The notes under the pieces are model-generated. The model was not told the DNA's origin, made no database searches, and was given only the letters and a program-made list of their open reading frames with translations. This document shows positions 1 through 5,677 of a stretch of DNA of 6,177 nt, one piece after another. Location: contig CALDTD010000155.1 of the NCBI GenBank assembly GCA_937924345.1, positions 1 to 6,177 of the forward strand, read 5' to 3'. Source of the stretch: an uncultured Flavobacteriales bacterium. GTDB taxonomy: Bacteria > Bacteroidota > Bacteroidia > Flavobacteriales_D > Parvicellaceae. Numbering within the stretch: the stretch's first letter is position 1; each line of letters starts with the position of its first letter. A program made the translations under genes and the position numbers.

Positions 1-44
1 GTAAAGAAATATAGACGATAGTAAAATTAAAGTAATTAAAAAAT

Positions 45-2117
45 TCATAATAGCTCTTCAATATTTTTTAAGTAAGTATAAAAATCATTTTGCGACCTTA
101 CCCTTTTTCCTTTTGAGGCTACAGGTATATTATTCATGTCCTCGTCTAAAGTTACTGCCTTTACATTGTCTGATAATTGCAGTTGGATACTCTTATTTAT
201 CTGTTCCTTTATTTCTTTGTCGTAAATTGGAAAAACAACTTCAATTCTTTTTTTAAGGTTTCTTTTCATTAAATCAGCAGAACCAACAAACATTAACGGT
301 TCACCATTATTATGAAAAATGTAAACTCGAGAATGCTCTAAAAACTGATCTATAATTCTTATAATCTTGATATTGTAAAGCGGCTTCATACAACAAATCC
401 CTCTAATTATTAAAATAACCTTTACTCCCAATTTTGCTGCTTTATAAAGAAGTTTTATCATTTTAACATCTTCAAGGTTATTAAGCTTAAGAATAACTTC
501 TCCCTTCTCACCGTTTTTTACTGCAATTATTTCATTGTTGATTAACGCTTTAAAGCGGTCAACTATATTTATTTTAGCAACCAATAATTCTTTTAATTCT
601 ACTTCTTTTCTAAGTCCGAAAGCGTAGTCTAAGGTTTGGTCTAACTCTTTCGTAAGTGAAGGTTTAGAAGTTAATAGTGCAAAATCGGTGTAAATAGATG
701 CTGTTTTCTCATTAAAATTACCCGTTCCAAAAAACGCAAAACTATCAGTATTTCCTGCTTTACCTTTTCTTTTAATCAAGGCTACTTTAGAATGTACTTT
801 TAATTTCTCTGAACTAAATTTAACGTTTACACCAGCTTTTGAAAGCTTATTCGCCCATTTAATATTATTTACTTCATCAAAACGAGCTTTTGCTTCAACT
901 AAGACTGTTACCTTTTTGCCATTCTTTGCTGCACTTATCAAAGCATTTGTTATTACAGATTCCTTAGCAACTCTATATAAAGTAACTTTAATTTCTAATA
1001 CGTATCTATCTAAAGCTGCTTCATTAAATAGCCTTATAATATAATCATATTTATGATACGGAAAAGCTAGCAAAATATCATTCGCTTTAATTGCATCAAA
1101 TATAGAATCGCTTTGTTGAATTTTGCGATTAGATAAGGGCAAAAGTTTCTCATTTTCAAGTTCAGATCCCTTGGGGTTAGGCAAACTAAAAAAATCTTCA
1201 AGAGAATGATATGTTCCCCCAGACACCAAATCATGTTCGCTTAAAACAAGCTTATTCTTTAGAAATAACAACGTATCTTTAGTGAGGGTTTGTTCATAAA
1301 GTAATCTAGATGGTTTTCCAGTATTTCTATTCGTAAGACTCTTGTTGATCTTTTCTACTATATTTCTGGAATAATCTTGATCTAAAAATAACTCAGAATC
1401 ACGATTTAGCTTAATATTACTTTTGGATAAAACAGTGTAACCACTAAAAATATATTCTTTATGATAAGAAACGATATCATCAATGAAAGTATAATACATA
1501 GTAACATCAACTTTATCTAAGCTATAAAATCGATTTACTTTATTGTTTGGAATGTTCACTATTCCTACAAAGCTTTTGCCCTCTTTCTCTAAGTCGCAAA
1601 TCATATATAGTTTTCTATTTTTAAGAAAAATAGATCCATCATTATCTTTAGCGTAAACTTTGGGTTGTAGGTAACCAGATATTTGATTAAAAAAAAGCGT
1701 TTTTACTTGTTCTAAGTGTGCTTCCTTATAATTTTCATTGTAATATAAATAAATATGCTGTTTTCGTAACGCAGGTAAAACTCCATGATTTAATACTTCT
1801 CCAAAAAGTTCCTGCTGACTATTTACTATACTATGTATTTCTTTTAGTAAATCAGTAGGGTATACAATACTTGTCTTTTTGTTTAGCTTGTCTTTATCTA
1901 TTAAAATAAGTCGTTTAATTAGCGCAACACGAACGCGAAAGAATTCATCCAAATTGGAAGAATAAATGGCTAAAAACTTTAATCGCTCATATAAAGGCAC
2001 TTCTATATTTGCAGCTTCTAGAAGAACACGCTCGTTAAAAGACAGCCAACTCAGTTCTCGATTGACTAAAGTATCTTTTAGTAGAGGCTTATTACTATTT
2101 ATATTTACCTTAGACAT
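45..2117 (-). CDS. ppk1: Polyphosphate kinase 1 (PPK1)
   Basis: This protein reversibly transfers the terminal phosphate of ATP onto growing inorganic polyphosphate, through a phosphohistidine intermediate. It is 690 residues, the usual PPK1 length, and looks complete (ATG start, TGA stop). The N-terminal domain has the family signatures NRELSWLSFNERV (19-31) and SSNLDEFF (53-60). The catalytic half carries LYRVA with Arg382 and ARFDE with Arg412, matching E. coli Mg-binding Arg375 and Arg405 at a constant offset of 7. VHSK places the phosphorylated His at 442 (E. coli His435), followed by FGTGNFNEKTA (462-473). The second conserved His is in EHSRVYIF (His595), with IRGICC (571-576) ahead of it and SADLMKRN (613-620) after it. 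There is no Shine-Dalgarno motif, which is normal for Bacteroidota. It is transcribed divergently from the DUF2652 gene. No exopolyphosphatase is seen; only 44 bases lie downstream. Identification is very secure. Confidence 0.97.
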   Translation of the reverse strand: MSKVNINSNKPLLKDTLVNRELSWLSFNERVLLEAANIEVPLYERLKFLAIYSSNLDEFFRVRVALIKRLILIDKDKLNKKTSIVYPTDLLKEIHSIVNSQQELFGEVLNHGVLPALRKQHIYLYYNENYKEAHLEQVKTLFFNQISGYLQPKVYAKDNDGSIFLKNRKLYMICDLEKEGKSFVGIVNIPNNKVNRFYSLDKVDVTMYYTFIDDIVSYHKEYIFSGYTVLSKSNIKLNRDSELFLDQDYSRNIVEKINKSLTNRNTGKPSRLLYEQTLTKDTLLFLKNKLVLSEHDLVSGGTYHSLEDFFSLPNPKGSELENEKLLPLSNRKIQQSDSIFDAIKANDILLAFPYHKYDYIIRLFNEAALDRYVLEIKVTLYRVAKESVITNALISAAKNGKKVTVLVEAKARFDEVNNIKWANKLSKAGVNVKFSSEKLKVHSKVALIKRKGKAGNTDSFAFFGTGNFNEKTASIYTDFALLTSKPSLTKELDQTLDYAFGLRKEVELKELLVAKINIVDRFKALINNEIIAVKNGEKGEVILKLNNLEDVKMIKLLYKAAKLGVKVILIIRGICCMKPLYNIKIIRIIDQFLEHSRVYIFHNNGEPLMFVGSADLMKRNLKKRIEVVFPIYDKEIKEQINKSIQLQLSDNVKAVTLDEDMNNIPVASKGKRVRSQNDFYTYLKNIEELL

Positions 2118-2127
2118 ATATAACAGC

Positions 2128-2135
2128 CAAAAATA
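2128..2135 (-). promoter_or_regulatory. ppk1: Possible -7 promoter element of ppk1
   Basis: Read on the minus strand this is TATTTTTG, a full match to the Bacteroidota -7 consensus TAnnTTTG. It ends 10 bases upstream of the ppk1 ATG, so transcription would start only a few bases before the start codon. I see no TTG or TTTG at the expected -33 spacing, and the surroundings are A/T-rich enough for chance matches, so this is tentative. Confidence 0.35.
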
Positions 2136-2155
2136 CGCCTTACACTACCTAAGTT

Positions 2156-2167
2156 AGATTCTAATCT
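2156..2167. repeat. Small inverted repeat AGATT-ct-AATCT
   Basis: A perfect 5-bp inverted repeat with a 2-base gap lies in the divergent ppk1/DUF2652 spacer, about 40 bp upstream of the ppk1 start. It could be an operator half-site pair, but dyads this short are common in A/T-rich DNA. Confidence 0.25.
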
Positions 2168-2182
2168 GTTAATAAAAACTAA

Positions 2183-2192
2183 TAATCGATTA
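2183..2192. repeat. Perfect 10-bp palindrome TAATCGATTA
   Basis: A gapless palindrome in the middle of the divergent spacer, two bases before the next dyad. It is a possible protein-binding site; no regulator is recognised for it. Confidence 0.3.
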
Positions 2193-2193
2193 A

Positions 2194-2209
2194 AATGATC
2201 TAAATCATT
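2194..2209. promoter_or_regulatory. Candidate Crp/Fnr-type operator AATGAT-ctaa-ATCATT
   Basis: A perfect 6-bp inverted repeat with a 4-base spacer contains TGAT-N4-ATCA, the core of the Fnr-type consensus TTGAT-N4-ATCAA, with A/T in place of the outermost T/A of each half-site. Its centre lies about 62 bp upstream of the DUF2652 ATG and 84 bp from the ppk1 ATG, so it could serve either gene. No regulator gene is in the window. The call rests on the match alone. Confidence 0.3.
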
Positions 2210-2243
2210 ACTTAATAATTCACTGTAAATTAAATAAATAAAG

Positions 2244-2251
2244 TAACATTG
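2244..2251 (+). promoter_or_regulatory. Weak -7-like element before the DUF2652 gene
   Basis: TAACATTG differs by one base from the Bacteroidota TAnnTTTG consensus and lies 12 bases before the ATG at 2264. If used, the transcript would begin downstream of the alternative TTG start at 2249, favouring the ATG. No -33 element is visible. Confidence 0.2.
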
Positions 2252-2263
2252 CATCAAAAAAGT

Positions 2264-2869
2264 ATGGAAACAGCACCCACATTAATATGTATCCCAGACA
2301 TAAGTGGTTTTACAAAATTTGTATCTGATGTAGATATTGAATTAGCAGCTAAGGTAATTCCTTCTTTATTAAATAATGTGATTTCTACCAACAAACTGGG
2401 GTTAAAAGTATCCGAAATAGAAGGTGATGCTGTGTTGTTTTACAAAACAGGACCACTACCAAAGTTTGAAGATTTAATTCATCAAATGAGAAAATTTTAT
2501 ACAGAATTTTACAAACAATTAATTAAATTAAACATCGACTTAAAACATAAAACCGAAGGAAATGAAATTGAAGACACCCTTGGGTTAAAAATAGTATTGC
2601 ATTACGGTAAAAAAATTGGAGCAGTTTTTATTAATAAGACAACAAAACTAATTGGAGAAGACGTTATAATTGCTCACCGCTTATTAAAAAACACCGTTCC
2701 TTTAAATGAGTATCTACTAGTTTCGCAAACATTATTAGATGAATATAGCGATGAGAAAAATTTCAATAATTTTCCATGGGGAAAACTAATAAAGCAGGAA
2801 GAAGAATATAAGTACCTTGGCGATGTAGATTACAGTTATGTAGATTTAAAACCTTTAGTTGAGGATTAA
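2264..2869 (+). CDS. DUF2652 protein, divergent class III nucleotide cyclase-like domain
   Basis: This is a soluble protein of 201 residues with no signal peptide or membrane segment, made almost entirely of one cyclase-homology domain. The N-terminal PDISGFTKF (11-19) matches the first beta strand of class III cyclases, with the metal-binding Asp at 12. GLKVSEIEGDAVLFY (46-60) matches the beta hairpin, with the second metal Asp at 55. IGEDVIIAHRLLKN (130-143) matches the VNxAxR region. By my hand alignment, the adenine-specifying Lys is replaced by Glu51, the usual partner Asp by Lys128 and the transition-state Asn by Ile135, while Arg139 is kept. Nucleotide cyclase activity is therefore uncertain and the protein may bind another ligand. 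I recall a Cys-rich segment mid-domain in other members; here the corresponding stretch (about 90-106) has none, and the only Cys is residue 9. ATG 2264 is preferred over an in-frame TTG at 2249. It is divergent from ppk1 and 98 bp before serC. Family call good, function unknown. Confidence 0.85.
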   Translation: METAPTLICIPDISGFTKFVSDVDIELAAKVIPSLLNNVISTNKLGLKVSEIEGDAVLFYKTGPLPKFEDLIHQMRKFYTEFYKQLIKLNIDLKHKTEGNEIEDTLGLKIVLHYGKKIGAVFINKTTKLIGEDVIIAHRLLKNTVPLNEYLLVSQTLLDEYSDEKNFNNFPWGKLIKQEEEYKYLGDVDYSYVDLKPLVED

Positions 2870-2941
2870 ACTACTTATTCTTGGTTTATAAGTCATCCTA
2901 ATTATTAACAAAAATTCATAACTAAGCATTCTTTTTTTTTG

Positions 2942-2958
2942 CATTTTTGTTAAAATTG
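2942..2958 (+). promoter_or_regulatory. serC: Possible serC promoter region
   Basis: Two overlapping near-matches to the Bacteroidota -7 consensus TAnnTTTG lie just before the serC ATG at 2968: CATTTTTG (2942-2949) and TAAAATTG (2951-2958), each one base off. They follow a run of nine T (2932-2940). No correctly spaced -33 TTTG is visible, so which one is used, if either, is undecided. The 98-bp gap after the DUF2652 gene fits serC having its own promoter. Confidence 0.2.
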
Positions 2959-2967
2959 AAAAACAAA

Positions 2968-4035
2968 ATGAGCAAAATTCATAATTTTAGTGCAGGTCCT
3001 TGCATTTTAGCCCCAACAGTTTTCGAAGAAGCTTCAAAAGCTATTTTAAACTATAACAATACAGGTTTATCTTTAATAGAGATGTCTCACCGTAGTCCAG
3101 AATTTGTAGCTGTAATGGAAGAAGCAAGAAATTTGGTAAAAGAGATCTTAAATATCCCTAAAGGCTATACGGTTTTATTTCTACAAGGAGGAGCAAGCCT
3201 TGGTTTTTTAGAAATTGCTTATAATATGATGCGCGAGCACAAGAGAGGTGCTTACATTACAACTGGTGCTTGGGCTACAAAAGCTTGCAAAGAAGCTAAC
3301 TTTATGGGAGAAGGAGTTGTAATTGCGACTTCTGATGATAAAAACAACAATTATATTCCTAAAGATTATTCAATCCCTAATGATGTAGATTACTTACATT
3401 ACACATCGAATAACACTATTTTCGGAACACAATTTAAAACAATACCTGTAACAGACAAACCATTAGTTTGCGACATGAGCTCAGATATTTTTTCTAAACC
3501 TATTGATGTATCAAAGTTCGATATTATTTATGCGGGTGCTCAAAAAAATCTTGGTCCAGCGGGAACAACTTTATTTATTGTGAAGGATAGTATCCTTGGT
3601 CAGTCGAGTGTAGAAATACCTACCATGCTGAACTTAAAAACTCATGCAGATAAAGACTCTATGTTTAATACACCTCCAGTATTTGCTGTATACGCTTCTA
3701 TGCTTACACTCAGATGGATAAAAAGTTTAGGTGGTTTAACAGAAATTGAAAAGCGTAATAATGCTAAAGCAGAATTACTTTATAAAGAAATTGATAACAA
3801 TTCTCTTTTTGAAGGAACTGCAGCTAAAGAAGATAGAAGTTACATGAATGTTACTTTCACATTAAAAGACGACTCTAAAAAAGACCAATTTGATAAAATG
3901 TGGAACGAAGCTAACATAAGCGGAATAAAAGGTCACCGTTCTGTTGGGGGGTACAGAGCTTCTATCTACAATGCAATGCCAATAGAAAGCGTTCAGGTTC
4001 TAATAGATGTTATGAAAGCATTAGAAAATAAATAA
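2968..4035 (+). CDS. serC: Phosphoserine aminotransferase (SerC)
   Basis: This PLP enzyme makes O-phosphoserine from 3-phosphohydroxypyruvate and glutamate, the second step of serine synthesis; the same enzyme type also serves pyridoxal phosphate synthesis in some bacteria. It is 355 residues, a normal length for the family. The start HNFSAGP is diagnostic. His41-Arg42 match the E. coli substrate-binding pair, Trp102 (TGAW) the residue stacking on PLP, Asp169 the Asp contacting the pyridine nitrogen, and Lys193 in AGAQKNLGPAG the Schiff-base lysine; the 24-residue Asp-Lys spacing equals that of E. coli. The C-terminal GHRSVGGYRASIYNAM (322-337) supplies His323, Arg324 and Arg330, again at E. 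coli spacing. ATG 2968 is chosen over the in-frame TTG at 2947, which would add seven residues (LKLKNK-type) absent from the family. It is followed directly by a foldable element and then serA. Confidence 0.96.
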   Translation: MSKIHNFSAGPCILAPTVFEEASKAILNYNNTGLSLIEMSHRSPEFVAVMEEARNLVKEILNIPKGYTVLFLQGGASLGFLEIAYNMMREHKRGAYITTGAWATKACKEANFMGEGVVIATSDDKNNNYIPKDYSIPNDVDYLHYTSNNTIFGTQFKTIPVTDKPLVCDMSSDIFSKPIDVSKFDIIYAGAQKNLGPAGTTLFIVKDSILGQSSVEIPTMLNLKTHADKDSMFNTPPVFAVYASMLTLRWIKSLGGLTEIEKRNNAKAELLYKEIDNNSLFEGTAAKEDRSYMNVTFTLKDDSKKDQFDKMWNEANISGIKGHRSVGGYRASIYNAMPIESVQVLIDVMKALENK

Positions 4036-4037
4036 TT

Positions 4038-4148
4038 GGGGCGTTCGAGCAGGTCATCCGCTATATCTTTTTAGTTTATTCTTGATGTATTTTGCAAAAG
4101 CAAAACATTCAAATCAACTAAAAAGGATGTCGCTTCTACCCTTAACGC
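4038..4148. repeat. Structured intergenic element (GGGGCGTT...CCTTAACGC), possible repeat or ncRNA
   Basis: The element begins two bases after the serC stop. GCGTT (4041-4045) pairs with AACGC (4144-4148). Inside is a long hairpin: ATCTTTTTAGTT (4065-4076) pairs with 4116-4128, leaving one bulged G; TTGATG (4082-4087) pairs with CATTCAA (4106-4112), with one bulged T; and TTTTGC (4090-4095) pairs with GCAAAA (4100-4105) around an AAAA loop. Its 5' arm (4036-4062) is about 63% GC, well above its surroundings. From memory, the layout GGGCGTT...CGCT..ATCTTTTT...AAAAAGGAT..CGCT...CCC(T/C)AACGC recurs between genes in many Flavobacteriia, which suggests a dispersed repeat. It is not a standard terminator, because no T-run follows the outer stem. 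Role unknown: a REP-like or MITE-like repeat, a 3'-UTR stabiliser, or an RNA element between serC and serA. The fold is certain on paper; the repeat-family claim is recollection. Confidence 0.7.
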
Positions 4149-4171
4149 TAAATAAACATATAAAGTAATAG

Positions 4172-4191
4172 TGTACAAATTAGATTGTACA
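4172..4191. promoter_or_regulatory. Inverted repeat TGTACAA-N6-TTGTACA upstream of serA
   Basis: Perfect 7-bp arms (4172-4178 and 4185-4191) flank a 6-base A/T-rich spacer. Each arm contains TGTACA, itself a palindrome, so the site can also be read as two tandem copies 14 bp apart. It ends 15 bases before the serA ATG, a position suiting a repressor operator or a leader RNA hairpin. Its presence argues against translation from the upstream in-frame GTG at 4171. No regulator is recognised. Confidence 0.4.
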
Positions 4192-4206
4192 GCCAACAAA
4201 AACTCA

Positions 4207-5163
4207 ATGAAAGTACTAGCTAACGATGGAATCGCTCAATCTGGGCAAAAAAAATTAGAAGAAAACGGTTTTTTAGTCATTACAGAAACTGTTGCCCAAG
4301 ATCAATTAGTAGAAGAAATTAACAAAGAAGGTTATGAAGTACTGTTGGTTAGAAGCGCAACGAAAGTTCGTAAAGATATTATTGATAATTGCCCATCTTT
4401 AAAAATGATTGGTCGAGGTGGCGTTGGAATGGACAATATTGATGTAGCATACGCAAGAGAAAAAGGAATAAATGTATTTAATACACCAGCATCCTCATCT
4501 TTAGCAGTTGCTGAGTTGGTAACAGCCCAATTATTTTCATTAGCAAGATCAATTTACGACTCTGACCGTCAAATGCCTATAAATGGTAAAGATAAATTTA
4601 AGGCATTAAAAAAACAGTATGGAAAAGGGATTGAGTTAAGAGGTAAAACATTAGGTATAATTGGTTTTGGACGCATTGGTCAATTTACAGCAAAATACGC
4701 TTTAGGCTTAGGAATGAAAGTTATAGCGTTTGACCCCTTTATGGAGAAAGCTACTATTCCAGTAGAAGTTGCTGATCAAACAGTAAATATTACAATTGCA
4801 ACTTCATCTATGGATGAGCTTTTGTCGAAGGCAGATTTTATTTCTTTGCATGTTCCAATGCCTTCAGACGGAAAAGCTTTAATCTCTACTTCTGAATTTG
4901 ATAAAATGAAAGATGGAGTACGTATTGTAAATGCCGCTAGAGGTGGAGTTATAGACGAAGACGCTTTGTTAACCGCTTTAAAAAACGGAAAAGTAAATGC
5001 TGTTGCTTTAGATGTTTTTGTTAACGAACCTACGCCAAGACAAGATTTACTTTCGAACAATAAAATCGCTTTAACACCACATATTGGTGCAGCAACATTA
5101 GAAGCTCAAGACAGAATAGGAACAGAATTAGCAGATAATATTATAGCTTATTACATAAAGTAA
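4207..5163 (+). CDS. serA: D-3-phosphoglycerate dehydrogenase, short form (SerA)
   Basis: This enzyme oxidises 3-phosphoglycerate to 3-phosphohydroxypyruvate with NAD+, the first step of serine synthesis, giving the substrate of SerC next door. It is 318 residues. LLVRSATKV (46-54) and IGRGGVGMDNID (68-79) are substrate-domain signatures. The Rossmann core has GFGRIG (153-158) with Asp176 after the second strand, as expected for NAD preference. The 2-hydroxyacid dehydrogenase catalytic set is Arg245 (AARGG), Glu274 (NEP) and His292 (PHIGAAT). The protein ends soon after His292 with no ACT or ASB domain, so the classical serine feedback site of E. coli SerA is absent. ATG 4207 begins MKVLANDGI, the usual start of Bacteroidota homologues; the longer GTG start at 4171 adds 12 poorly fitting residues. 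Its stop touches the next gene's ATG. The product could in principle be a related 2-hydroxyacid dehydrogenase, but the serC neighbour settles it. Confidence 0.94.
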   Translation: MKVLANDGIAQSGQKKLEENGFLVITETVAQDQLVEEINKEGYEVLLVRSATKVRKDIIDNCPSLKMIGRGGVGMDNIDVAYAREKGINVFNTPASSSLAVAELVTAQLFSLARSIYDSDRQMPINGKDKFKALKKQYGKGIELRGKTLGIIGFGRIGQFTAKYALGLGMKVIAFDPFMEKATIPVEVADQTVNITIATSSMDELLSKADFISLHVPMPSDGKALISTSEFDKMKDGVRIVNAARGGVIDEDALLTALKNGKVNAVALDVFVNEPTPRQDLLSNNKIALTPHIGAATLEAQDRIGTELADNIIAYYIK

Positions 5164-5541
5164 ATGAGCGATATTTCTCATAATACTAATGATATAAAAC
5201 CACTAGGATTGGATTTAAATACTTTCTTAGTGGTTTTACATCTTTCTCAACTACTAAATATTTTTATTCCATCAACAGGCTTTATAGCTCCTATAGTTCT
5301 TTGGCTAGTATTTAAAGATCAAAGTCCTAAAATAGATTTACAAGGCAAAAATATTGTAAATTGGGTTATTACCTCAATAATAATTTCTGCTATTTGCTAT
5401 GTACTTTCTATTATTTTAGTTGGCTTATTTTTTATGTACATATTCATGCTCTTAAACCTATATTTTATTGTAAGGGGGGCGATTGCTTCAGATAAAGGTG
5501 AGCTATACAGATATCCTTTGGCTATACCTTTCTTTAAGTAA
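5164..5541 (+). CDS. DUF4870-type small membrane protein
   Basis: This is a 125-residue protein with a short polar N-terminus (1-18) and mostly hydrophobic segments at about 19-50 (probably a helical hairpin broken near IPSTG), 64-88 and 89-106. It has no signal peptidase site. The pattern of HLS near the start of the first segment, APIVLWLVFKD, then DLQGKNIVNW (58-67) and a C-terminal RYPLAIPF (116-123) matches what I know of DUF4870 proteins, whose function is unknown. Its ATG follows the serA TAA with no gap, so it is almost surely on the same transcript and probably translated by ribosomes terminating on serA. That suggests co-expression with serine synthesis but does not prove a shared role. 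Confidence 0.82.
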   Translation: MSDISHNTNDIKPLGLDLNTFLVVLHLSQLLNIFIPSTGFIAPIVLWLVFKDQSPKIDLQGKNIVNWVITSIIISAICYVLSIILVGLFFMYIFMLLNLYFIVRGAIASDKGELYRYPLAIPFFK

Positions 5542-5560
5542 ATAAAACCACTTTATTTTT
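5540..5560 (+). terminator. Weak A/T-only hairpin after the DUF4870 gene
   Basis: AAATAAA (5540-5546) pairs with TTTATTT (5552-5558) around ACCAC, overlapping the stop codon and ending in a short T-run. Without G:C pairs the stem is weak; it may be one of several elements ending the serC-serA transcript. Confidence 0.3.
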
Positions 5561-5609
5561 TATCTCCTATTTTTTGCTTTCATCATCTATTGTAAAAAAG
5601 AAAAGAATC

Positions 5610-5639
5610 AAAAAAAGTACTTCTAAGATTAGTTTTTTT
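5610..5639. terminator. Possible bidirectional terminator between converging genes
   Basis: A7 (5610-5616) and T7 (5633-5639) flank a short core in which ACT (5619-5621) can pair with AGT (5631-5633). The A-run/stem/T-run arrangement in a convergent spacer is what a two-way intrinsic terminator looks like, but the stem is A/T-rich with a two-base bulge, so support is modest. Confidence 0.35.
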
Positions 5640-5677
5640 CAACCCATTTATAAGATTACTAAGAAAAAACGAACTAT

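Noticed and set aside
1..44. Possible next gene or terminator downstream of ppk1
   Set aside because: The 44 A/T-rich bases show no hairpin with a T-run and no recognisable coding end.
1966..2157. Plus-strand open frame of 63 codons antisense to the ppk1 start
   Set aside because: It lies almost wholly over the conserved N-terminal coding region of ppk1, resembles no family and is a frame shadow.
2249..2263. TTG start extending the DUF2652 protein by five residues
   Set aside because: The ATG at 2264 lies just before the conserved PDISGFT strand, and the extension adds nothing family-like.
2947..2967. TTG start extending SerC by seven residues
   Set aside because: SerC proteins begin just before HNFxAGP; the added Lys/Leu residues come from the A/T-rich leader.
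4038..4148. Integron attC site, suggested by GGGCGTT and AACGC ends
   Set aside because: attC sites run RYYYAAC at the 5' end to GTTRRRY at the 3' end; here GTT is 5' and AAC is 3', the opposite polarity, and no integrase or cassette layout is present.
4038..4148. Simple intrinsic terminator of serC
   Set aside because: No T-run follows the outer stem, and the inner hairpin is followed by GGATGTCGC rather than T. Termination by another route cannot be excluded.
4171..4206. GTG start extending SerA by twelve residues
   Set aside because: The extension is encoded by the inverted repeat and leader, whereas MKVLANDGI at 4207 is the normal N-terminus.
4776..5060. Minus-strand open frame of 94 codons inside serA
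   Set aside because: It is antisense to the serA catalytic domain, with composition mirrored from that gene and no independent signals.
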